From Streptomyces sp. H27-H1 (GTDB lineage Bacteria; Actinomycetota; Actinomycetes; Streptomycetales; Streptomycetaceae): a DNA stretch of 64,000 nucleotides. Positions 8,340-15,064 of the stretch are shown here, one piece after another (position 1 is the stretch's first letter; each line of letters opens with the position of its first letter). Below the pieces are notes generated by a model. It made no database searches. It saw only the letters and a list, made by a program, of their open reading frames with translations, and was not told the DNA's origin. The translations under genes were made by a program, and so were the position numbers. The stretch is from assembly GCF_026627445.1 (NCBI RefSeq), contig NZ_JAPNLJ010000003.1:124001-188000 (forward strand). Direction: 5' to 3'.

Positions 8340-8504
8340 GACGAGATCGTCCTTCCTGAGAGGGGATGCTGCTGCCACCATGCGCCAGCGGGCGGCAGGC
8401 TGCAATTTGTAGCGAATTGTCGGATTCTCTATCTCGTGGCCTCCTGACGTCGCGAGGCGCCGGGTCCTGCCGCGAAGCGGGGTGCGCGGGTGTACTCCTC
8501 CGCG

Positions 8505-8660
8505 CTACCAGTAGTGGCGTCTTCCTCCGACCGTGTGTCCGACGGAGCCGAGGACCCACAGGACGACCCCGACGACGACGAGGATGATGCCCAGCGTCCA
8601 CAGGATGGAAATGCCGAGGAGGTAGCCGATGACCAGCAGGACGATGCCAAGTGCGATCAT
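8505..8660 (-). CDS. DUF6131 family small membrane protein
   Basis: 51 residues, almost entirely two hydrophobic helices: residues 2-19 (IALGIVLLVIGYLLGISI) and 22-39 (TLGIILVVVGVVLWVLGS), ending in GRRHYW. It matches the DUF6131 family of tiny two-helix actinobacterial proteins, whose role is unknown. ATG at 8660 with GGGAG eight bases upstream. It stands alone on the minus strand, 165 bases upstream of the CsbD gene. Confidence 0.75.
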   Translation of the reverse strand: MIALGIVLLVIGYLLGISILWTLGIILVVVGVVLWVLGSVGHTVGGRRHYW

Positions 8661-8828
8661 GATGTTCTCCCAACTCGCAGGCTCCTTCTGCCCCGATCCG
8701 GCGCCGCAATGCGCGCTGCGGCGACCCTGCCGAACCCCTCCCGCGTGCGGGAACGTCGACTGAGGATCCTCCGGCTGCGTGCACGCCGGGCACTCGTCCA
8801 TCGCCGCACCTCCGAGGCCGCCGAGACC

Positions 8829-8901
8829 GCGAAAGTATCTTGACGTCGAGATTGATCTCCGGCAGGCTGCCGCTGGTATCTCGATATCGAGATACTTTCG
8901 C
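8829..8901. promoter_or_regulatory. Paired palindromic operators in a 23-bp inverted repeat upstream of the MFS gene
   Basis: The arms 8829-8851 and 8879-8901 are inverted repeats differing at only three positions. The right arm contains a perfect 20-bp palindrome, GTATCTCGATATCGAGATAC (8876-8895). The left arm contains the related TATCTTGACGTCGAGATT (8836-8853). The TCTTGA/TCTCGA-core dyad resembles operators of MarR-family repressors in actinobacteria (inference). It ends 19 bases before the MFS start at 8921, where it would block transcription or translation. No regulator gene is adjacent. Confidence 0.65.
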
Positions 8902-8920
8902 GGGGGCTCGGAGGCACGGG

Positions 8921-10282
8921 ATGCGGCGGCGCGGTACGAGGATCCGAAAGGGTTCGCAGGACCGGCAGGACCAGCAGGGCCGGCAGGGCCAGCGGCGGTC
9001 CGGGCTGGTGGCGCAACTGCGGCGGCCGCCGGGGGGTCGGGACGCCCGGATCATGCTGTTCGCCCAGCTCCTCGACCGCACCGGAACGGGCGTCTGGGGC
9101 GCCTCCTCGGTCCTCTACTTCACCTTCGTCATCGGCCTGGACGCCGGCCGGATCGGCCTCCTCCTGGCCGCCGCGGCCGTGGCGGGCATCGCCGGATCGC
9201 CCCTGGCGGGGCACTTGGCCGGCCGGTTCCCGGTCCGGTCCCTGCTGATCGGCTGTCACCTGCTGCGCCTCGGAACCCTCGGCGCACTGCTCGTGGTCAC
9301 CCGCTTCGACGTGCTGTTGCCCCTCGTCGCCGTCACCTACCTCGGGGACCGGGCGGCCAAGGCGCTGGAGATGCTCTTCGCCACGCGGGTGGCGGGTGAG
9401 CGGCGGGCCACCTATCAGGCACTGTCGCGCAGTACGGCGAACGCCGGATACGCGGTGGGCGCGGGAATCGCGGCGGCCGGTCTCGCGCTGGGGACCCGAG
9501 AGGCCTACCAGGCGCTGATCCTGGCCGACGCGCTGTCGTTCCTAGCGGCCGCCGCACTCGTCGGGCGCACCCGGGAGCCGCGGGCCGAGGGGCGCGTGGC
9601 CGCGGGCGCCGGCGAAAGGGCGACGGGCCGGACGGGGGCGCCGAGCCCGTGGCGGGACCGCGGCTACCTGCGCTTCGTACTGCTCGACATCCCGATGAAC
9701 CTCGACGACTCGATCCTGGCCGTCGGCCTGCCGCTGTGGCTGGTGACCCACACCGACGCACCGCACGCCCTGATCCCGGCCTTCCTCGTGATCAACACCG
9801 TGCTGGTCGTCGTACTCCAGCTGCGCGTCTCGGCGAGGTACGAGCAGCCCCGCCAGGCCGCCGCCGCGGTCTCCGCGTACGGGCTGACGATGCTCGCGTG
9901 CTGCATCCTCCTGGCCCTCACCGCGGGGGCCGGGGCCGTGGCCGCGTCGGTGGCGCTGCTCGCCGCGGCGGTACTGGTCACGGCGGCGGAACTGCTGCGG
10001 TCGGTGAGTTCCTGGGAGCTGGCGGTCTCGCTCGCCCCCGAGGGAGCGCGGGCGTCCTACCTGGGAGTGGCCGGCATGGCCCAGTCCGTCCAGAAGTCCG
10101 CCGGTCCACTGCTCCTGACCGGCGCGGTGATGACGGCCGGGCCCGTGGGCTGGATCGTCCTCGGTGCGGGGATCGCGGGTCTGTCGGTGGTCCAGCGCCG
10201 CTCCGCCGTCCGCCGCCTGGACTCCGTACTCGCCCCGGCGGGTCCCACCGCGCCTTCGCGATCCGCCGCGCACGCGGGCTGA
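8921..10282 (+). CDS. MFS transporter (probable drug/metabolite exporter)
   Basis: 453 residues from the ATG at 8921 (GGAG seven bases upstream). The first 40 residues are a basic, Gln/Gly/Arg-rich tail written by a 9-bp DNA repeat (QDRQDQQGRQGQ). Then come about 11-12 hydrophobic helices, starting at ARIMLFAQLLDRTGTGVWGA. A basic loop (GHLAGRFPVRS) sits between helices 2 and 3, as in MFS motif A. A hydrophilic central loop (REPRAEGRVAAGAGERATGR) divides the two halves. Substrate unknown. The palindromic operator pair just upstream suggests induction by a small molecule through a repressor encoded elsewhere. Confidence 0.82.
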   Translation: MRRRGTRIRKGSQDRQDQQGRQGQRRSGLVAQLRRPPGGRDARIMLFAQLLDRTGTGVWGASSVLYFTFVIGLDAGRIGLLLAAAAVAGIAGSPLAGHLAGRFPVRSLLIGCHLLRLGTLGALLVVTRFDVLLPLVAVTYLGDRAAKALEMLFATRVAGERRATYQALSRSTANAGYAVGAGIAAAGLALGTREAYQALILADALSFLAAAALVGRTREPRAEGRVAAGAGERATGRTGAPSPWRDRGYLRFVLLDIPMNLDDSILAVGLPLWLVTHTDAPHALIPAFLVINTVLVVVLQLRVSARYEQPRQAAAAVSAYGLTMLACCILLALTAGAGAVAASVALLAAAVLVTAAELLRSVSSWELAVSLAPEGARASYLGVAGMAQSVQKSAGPLLLTGAVMTAGPVGWIVLGAGIAGLSVVQRRSAVRRLDSVLAPAGPTAPSRSAAHAG

Positions 10283-10291
10283 AACCGCGGA

Positions 10292-10318
10292 CCCCGGTCC
10301 CGTTCCTCGGGGCCGGGG
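10292..10318 (+). terminator. Stem-loop terminator between convergent genes
   Basis: CCCCGGTCCC (10292-10301) pairs with GGGGCCGGGG (10309-10318) over ten positions with one G-U wobble and a seven-base loop. It lies between the MFS stop and the convergent GNAT stop, so it could serve both. There is no T-run, as is usual in Streptomyces. Confidence 0.6.
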
Positions 10319-10349
10319 CGCGCGTGTGGGGCTCAGGGTGCGGTACGGC

Positions 10350-10766
10350 TCAGGCCTGGGCGGCCGGACCGTCCATCGTCCAGGCGGAGTTGTGCGCGGT
10401 GAACCCGACGTGCGGGTAGTAGTTCACGGCAGCCGGGGCCGACAGCAGGATCAGCTTGGCCTGCGGAGCGGCCTCCCGGGTGGCGCGGATGAGGTCCCGG
10501 CCCACGCCCTTGCCCTGGTAAGCGAGGTCGACGGCGAGGTCGCTGAGGTACGTGGAGTACACGCCGTCCGTGATCGCGCGGGAGATGCCGATGAGACGGC
10601 CGTCCTCGTCGCGGGCGACGATGACCAGGTTGGCCCCCGCGAGCATCTGGGTGAAGCGCCGGGTGTCCTGCACCGGGCGGCGTTCGGCGAGGGTGGATGC
10701 CCGGTACAGGGCGGCAGCCTCCTCCACGTCGAGCGCGCCGCCGATGACCTGTTCACACTTCCACAT
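10350..10766 (-). CDS. GNAT family N-acetyltransferase
   Basis: 138 residues from the ATG at 10766. It has the GNAT core: the acetyl-CoA-binding LAYQGKGVGRDLIRATREAA (Q/R-x-x-G-x-G/A motif A) preceded by TYLSDLAVDLA, and the late NYYPHVGFTAHNSAW segment (Y-x-x-x-GF motif B). It transfers an acetyl group to an unknown amine. The start overlaps the end of the purB-like gene by 14 bases, so the two are translated from one message. Its pairing with a PurB-like lyase may mean the substrate is an amino-acid or purine analogue; that is only inference. Confidence 0.88.
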   Translation of the reverse strand: MWKCEQVIGGALDVEEAAALYRASTLAERRPVQDTRRFTQMLAGANLVIVARDEDGRLIGISRAITDGVYSTYLSDLAVDLAYQGKGVGRDLIRATREAAPQAKLILLSAPAAVNYYPHVGFTAHNSAWTMDGPAAQA

Positions 10767-12060
10767 GCTGGTACAGCTCCTTGCTGAGTTCTTCGAGTCG
10801 GGACTTGAGGTGGTTTCGGTTGGCGAGGAACCGCCGGGGGTCGAGGAGGCCGGCGGGGACGGTGACCCCGCGGGCCGCCAGGGCATCGGCCAGCGGAACC
10901 TCCGTACGCCAGGTTTCGTCGGCCGCCGCCTGGACGAGCCGGTACGCGTCCTCGCGTTCCGCGCCGTCGGCGACGAGCCCGAGGAAGACCTCGGAGGAGT
11001 GGACGAGTCCGTGGGTCTGGGCGATGTTGCGGGCCATCCGCTCGGGGAAGACCTCCAGGTCCCGGATGACGGCCGCGGCCGAGACCAGCTGATAGTGCGC
11101 GATCGTCAAGCTGTCCGGCAGGACGATCCGCTCCACCGAGGAGTGCGCCAGGTCCCGTTCGTGCCACAGGGCGACGTTCTCGTACGCGGCGCCCGCGTTG
11201 GCCCGCAGGACCCGGGCGAGACCGCACAGCCGCTCGCTGGTCGTCGGATTGCGTTTGTGCGGCATGGCACTGGAGCCCTGGTAGGCGCTGGTGCGGGGCT
11301 CGTCGACCTCGCGCACCTCCGTGCGCTGGAGCATCCTCATCTCGAGGGCGAACTGCTCCACGACGGCGCCGGTCACGGCGAGGGCGGACAGCAGCTGGGC
11401 GTGCCGGTCGCGGGCGACGACCTGCGTCGGGATCGGCTCGACGCCCAGTCCCAGCTCCCCGCACACGAATTCCTCGACCTGGGGCGAGATGTGGGAGTAG
11501 GTGCCGACGGGGCCGGAGACGGTGCCCACCGCCACCGCCGTACGGGCATCCGACAGCCGGGTCAGGCAGCGGTTCATGGCCTGGGAGTGGACGGCCAGCT
11601 TCTGTCCGAAGCTGGTCGGCTCGGCGTGGATCCCGTGGGTACGGGCGATGCAGACGGTGTCCCAGTGCTCCAGGGCCCGGTCCGTCAGGATCCGGGTGAA
11701 GGAGCGGGCCGCGTCCAGGACGAGGTCCATGGAGCGGGCGAGCAGGTGGCCTTGCGCCGTATCGACGAGGTCGTAGCTGGTCATGCCGTGGTGCACCCAG
11801 CGCGCCGAGTCGGCCGGCATCGTCTCCGTGTAGGCGGCCAGGAACGCGAGGATCTCGTGGTCGCGGTCGGCCTCCAGCTCCCGGATCCGCGCGACCGACG
11901 GCGCCGGAGCCCGCCGGATGTCGGCCAGGGCCTCGTCCGGCACGACCCCGAGCCCGGCCTGCGCGATGGTGGCGAGCACTTCGACCCGGACCCACGTCTC
12001 GTACGTGGACTCCGCGGTCCACAGCGCCGCCATCTCCGGCAGCGCGTAGCGCTGGATCAT
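10753..12060 (-). CDS. purB: Adenylosuccinate lyase-like protein
   Basis: 435 residues from the ATG at 12060, the size of bacterial PurB of the Bacillus type. It carries the fumarase/aspartase superfamily signature SSAMPHKRNP, with SYDLVDT and GTVSGPVGTYSHI as the other active-site regions. Catalytic function expected: beta-elimination of fumarate from SAICAR and adenylosuccinate. The neighbourhood holds no other purine gene; instead it overlaps a GNAT gene, so this may be a second, specialised copy. Upstream, 12130-12164 contains an inverted repeat that may control both genes. The enzyme class is firm; its physiological substrate is less certain. Confidence 0.88.
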   Translation of the reverse strand: MIQRYALPEMAALWTAESTYETWVRVEVLATIAQAGLGVVPDEALADIRRAPAPSVARIRELEADRDHEILAFLAAYTETMPADSARWVHHGMTSYDLVDTAQGHLLARSMDLVLDAARSFTRILTDRALEHWDTVCIARTHGIHAEPTSFGQKLAVHSQAMNRCLTRLSDARTAVAVGTVSGPVGTYSHISPQVEEFVCGELGLGVEPIPTQVVARDRHAQLLSALAVTGAVVEQFALEMRMLQRTEVREVDEPRTSAYQGSSAMPHKRNPTTSERLCGLARVLRANAGAAYENVALWHERDLAHSSVERIVLPDSLTIAHYQLVSAAAVIRDLEVFPERMARNIAQTHGLVHSSEVFLGLVADGAEREDAYRLVQAAADETWRTEVPLADALAARGVTVPAGLLDPRRFLANRNHLKSRLEELSKELYQHVEV

Positions 12061-12129
12061 GGCACACCTCTTCCCGTCGCCCGAGGGCACGCCGTGCCGT
12101 CGGGCGTGGTCCCGCTTCCGTCCTTCGTA

Positions 12130-12164
12130 CGGTAATAGATGAGGGCGCAGTTTGGCTATTACCG
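12130..12164 (-). promoter_or_regulatory. Inverted repeat upstream of the purB-like gene
   Basis: CGGTAATAG (12130-12138) and CTATTACCG (12156-12164) are perfect nine-base inverted repeats separated by 17 bases. The AT-rich arms stand out in this GC-rich DNA and lie 70-104 bases before the purB-like ATG. It may be an operator or hold the -10 region. The rest of 12061-12261 shows no gene. Confidence 0.5.
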
Positions 12165-12261
12165 AATGGGGGTTCGGGGGTGGGGGGCGGGACCGTGCGG
12201 GTTTACGGGCCTTTGGTCCTTCCGGTACGGGGCCAACCGCACTTGGCGGTCGGCGTCCGCA

Positions 12262-12527
12262 TCAGAACCAGTTGAGGGTGAGGGGGAAGGTGGTGGTGGG
12301 GGTGGTTTGGGTGGTGTCGGTGGCGGTGGTGGTGATCTGGAGGGTTCCGGTGGCCCAGGGTTTGCCGGTGATGCGGCCGGTGGTGGTGTCGAGGGTGAGG
12401 CCCCAGGGGAGTCCTGTGGCGGTGTAGCGGACGGGGGGTTTGCCTCCTGTGGTGGTGAGCTGGATGGTGCAGGTCTGGTTGAACTTGCAGGTCTGGGGGC
12501 CGGGGTTCACCAGCTTCAGATCACCGC
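12262..12527 (-). repeat. Left copy of a 266-bp inverted repeat (Ig-like domain coding)
   Basis: On the minus strand this reads nearly identically to 34163-34428 on the plus strand. I count about six mismatches in 266 bases, several of them changing amino acids (Lys/Asn, Thr/Ser, Thr/Ala). The identity includes silent positions and runs to the stop codon in both genes, so it reflects recent duplication or gene conversion. Confidence 0.9.
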
Positions 12528-13551
12528 CGGTGGGGGGCGGAGTAGGGGTGGGTGTCGGTGTCGGCGTGGGAGTGGGAGTGGGCGTGGGAGTAGGCGTCGG
12601 CGTGCCGCCGCAGCCCGGGGCGGCCTCCGGGGGCAGCGGGACGCGCCAGATCTGGGTGTCGTTCTCCGAGCCGACGAGCAGGCTGGTGCAGTCGGCGTAG
12701 GTCACCGTCTCGCCCTGCGCCTGGGCGGGCAGGGCCACGTCCGCGAGCTTGGTGCCCGCGGTGTCGTACACCGAGGCCGTATTGGCCCCCAGCGGGCCGC
12801 CGCTGCGCAGGGTGTATGAGGCCCCGGACGGGGAGAACGCGCCGTCGGTGGCGAAGACGGGGCCCGGCCGGACCGCGGTCAGGGTGCCGAGCTGCCCGGG
12901 CACCGGCGACGGCGGGGCTTGGTACAACTGGCCTGCCGCTCCGATGACTTTGCTCGCGATGTAGATCTGTCCGGTGGCGGGATCGGCGAGCAGGGATTCG
13001 GCGTCGTGCCTTCCGTCGGCGTAGGCGAAGCGGTACGTCACGGGCGTCACCGAGGCGTTGGCGAGCTGGTCGGGCTCGGCGAAGGAGTGCACGGTGATTT
13101 CGGCGCGGCCGGCGAAATTGTCCCCGATGTCGCCGACCAGGATCGCGGGGCCGCCCGAGGAATCCTTGCCGATGGCGAGCCCTTCCCAGTCGGTGTTGCC
13201 CACTCCGGAGACCGTGTACGTGGCCCTGAGCCGGCCGGTGGCGCCGTTGCAGTCGATGGCGAAGACCTGGTTGGTGTTCCCGCTGTCGTTGACGGCGTAG
13301 AAGACGCCGGGGTGTTTGCGGCTCATGGCGAGCCCGCTGAGTTCGGCCAGTCCTGCGGGGAGGGTGCACTTGCGCTCGGGAGCGGCGGCGACGCCCGTCA
13401 GGGGTGCGGACGCGGGCAGGATTGCGGCGGCGCCGGCGGTTCCGGCGGAGGGTCCGGCCAGCCAGGCCGTGGCCGGCAGGATCGTGGCGAGGGCCGCGGC
13501 GGCGAGGGCGGCGGCCCGTGGGGGCGTGAGGGGTAGTGGGAGCATGCCCAT
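12262..13551 (-). CDS. Secreted beta-propeller-like protein with Pro-Thr linker and Ig-like C-terminal domain
   Basis: 429 residues from the ATG at 13551 (a second ATG lies two codons later). A signal peptide occupies about residues 1-40 (PRAAALAAAALATILPATAW, cleavage after an Ala-rich stretch). Residues 55-325 hold repeated strands (LAELSGLAMSRKHPGVFYAV, NTDWEGLAIG) like an NHL/YncE-type propeller. Residues 326-345 are a (PT)n linker. The last ~85 residues (DLKLVNPGPQTCKFNQTC to the end at LTLNWF) form a putative Ig-like domain with a Cys pair. That last domain is nearly identical, also at DNA level, to the C-terminus of the phosphoesterase at 33154. Extracellular; no enzymatic function recognised. 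No clear ribosome site, so translation may be leaderless. Confidence 0.75.
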   Translation of the reverse strand: MGMLPLPLTPPRAAALAAAALATILPATAWLAGPSAGTAGAAAILPASAPLTGVAAAPERKCTLPAGLAELSGLAMSRKHPGVFYAVNDSGNTNQVFAIDCNGATGRLRATYTVSGVGNTDWEGLAIGKDSSGGPAILVGDIGDNFAGRAEITVHSFAEPDQLANASVTPVTYRFAYADGRHDAESLLADPATGQIYIASKVIGAAGQLYQAPPSPVPGQLGTLTAVRPGPVFATDGAFSPSGASYTLRSGGPLGANTASVYDTAGTKLADVALPAQAQGETVTYADCTSLLVGSENDTQIWRVPLPPEAAPGCGGTPTPTPTPTPTPTPTPTPTPTPPPTGGDLKLVNPGPQTCKFNQTCTIQLTTTGGKPPVRYTATGLPWGLTLDTTTGRITGKPWATGTLQITTTATDTTQTTPTTTFPLTLNWF

Positions 13552-13676
13552 TATGTGAGGGGGTGTCAGGTGTCGACGCCAGGGCCAACCGCTTCCCGTT
13601 CGAGCATCGTTCAATGCCGGACGGGCATGTACGGCCGTCGGGAGGGGCCTTCGGGCCGGCCGGCCCCGGGGTGTGG

Positions 13677-14570
13677 TCACCGGGAGGGTTCGCGTACGGG
13701 TGCCTTGTGCCGGGCGTGGGCGATGAAGGCGCGGGCCGCGCGGCTCAGCGGCCGGCGGGCGTGCGCAAGGCCCACCAGGCGCAGCAGGGGCGGGGTGAAG
13801 GAACGGCTCTCCGCCCTGCTGCCGAAGGCTCTGGAGACGACGTCGCGGTACCAGATGAGGGAGCCGCGGCCGTCGGTCACCCCCGTCACCCAGCCGAGGC
13901 GTTCGTCCACCTCCAGGCAGGGCACCGGGCGCACGCCCAGACAGCTGAACATGGCCTCCAGTTCGGTGCGCCGGCCGGTACCGGGCGTGGGCAGGACCAT
14001 CGGCAGCCCGTCGAGCGCGCGGAACGGCAACGGGTCGGGCAGCTGGGAGCCGACGGGCGAGACGAGCACCACCTCGCGCTCCTGGATGTGGTGGGTGGAG
14101 AGTTCCTTGTCGACGGGCAGATCCACGATCGCCAGCTCGGCCCTGCCCTGGGTCAGTTCCTGGACCACGGCCTCGCGGCTGTCGTACTGGTGGAGTCCGA
14201 CATCGAGGCCGGGGTGCCGCTCGGTGAAGGTGTGGACCAGCTCGGAGGCGAGATCGAGGGCCAGGGTGGGGGTGGTGACCAGGGAGAGGACGGCCCTGGC
14301 GCCCGGCCCGTGGGGGGTGCCGATGTCATCGATGGCTTCCACCGCGTCGAGTACGGTACGGGCCAGCCGGACGACCCGGGCCCCTTCCGGTGTGAGGTCC
14401 ACCCCCCTTCCCCGGCGGGCGAGCAGATCGACGCCGAGGTCGCGTTCCATGGCCTGCACGGCCCGGGACAGGGCTGACTGGGCGACGAACACGGAGGCCG
14501 CCGCGCCGGTGATGGAGCGGCAGTCCGCGACGGCGGCGAGGTAGCGGAGCTGGGCGAGGGTGGGGGTCAT
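13677..14570 (-). CDS. LysR-family transcriptional regulator
   Basis: 297 residues. An N-terminal winged helix-turn-helix (about 4-60: LRYLAAVADCRSITGAAASV and AMERDLGVDLLARRGRGVDL) is followed by a two-lobe effector-binding domain (about 90-285). Start chosen at the ATG at 14570, where the LysR fold begins. It diverges from the polyketide/lipid synthase operon across a 494-bp gap, the usual LysR arrangement, so it is the best candidate regulator of that operon. A TTGA-N7-TCAA dyad at 14900-14914 fits a T-N11-A box. Effector unknown. Confidence 0.88.
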   Translation of the reverse strand: MTPTLAQLRYLAAVADCRSITGAAASVFVAQSALSRAVQAMERDLGVDLLARRGRGVDLTPEGARVVRLARTVLDAVEAIDDIGTPHGPGARAVLSLVTTPTLALDLASELVHTFTERHPGLDVGLHQYDSREAVVQELTQGRAELAIVDLPVDKELSTHHIQEREVVLVSPVGSQLPDPLPFRALDGLPMVLPTPGTGRRTELEAMFSCLGVRPVPCLEVDERLGWVTGVTDGRGSLIWYRDVVSRAFGSRAESRSFTPPLLRLVGLAHARRPLSRAARAFIAHARHKAPVREPSR

Positions 14571-15064
14571 GACCGGACGGTAACCGGGCAAGGGTGTACC
14601 TGTAAGAGCGCGTCGGGTGAACAACCCCCAGACTTCGCAAAGGCGTTCATGCCGGGCCGGTGACAACTCATACCCATGCGGCATGACCCGCGCGTCTGTG
14701 GTGCGTCGGCCGGTCGGCCGCGGCCGGGCCGCCCGGGCCGCGACATCGCAGGCCACGGCGTCGGCGGGAGTGTGCCGGTGGCGTCGCCGGGGGGCGGTTC
14801 GGGTGGGCGCGTGCCGCCCGGGCCGCGAAGTGGACTGCTCCGGTTGGCCGTTGACAGTGCGGGGTCGTCCCCGCACGATGCATCGCGGCAGCAGGGAATT
14901 TGACCAAAGTTCAACCCTGCCCCGCCGGATCGCCCGGCCGTTTCGCGCGCCGCACACCTCGGATCGCACTCGGAGGGCATTGCGCCCGCCGGTTTCCCCA
15001 GCGTCTTCCCGCCGTCTTCGCTCTGCACTGCGCCATGTCACACCGCACTGGAAGAGGAGCGCCC
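14571..15064. promoter_or_regulatory. Divergent control region between lysR and the synthase operon
   Basis: No gene is supported here. Three signals stand out. First, TTGACA at 14851-14856, followed after 17 bases by CACGAT (14874-14879), is a possible sigma-70-like promoter for the synthase operon. Second, an 18-bp dyad, TGCGGGG-TCGT-CCCCGCA (14858-14875), fills the spacer of that promoter. Third, TTGACCAAAGTTCAA (14900-14914) is a T-N11-A type LysR box. The leader from there to the GTG at 15065 is about 150 bases. Confidence 0.5.

Noticed and set aside
8829..8901. Inverted repeat considered as insertion-sequence ends
   Set aside because: The arms are only 27 bases apart, there is no transposase and no target duplication; an operator pair fits better.
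12537..12600. GT-rich repeated stretch considered as a regulatory or CRISPR repeat
   Set aside because: It codes in frame for the Pro-Thr linker of the secreted protein on the minus strand.
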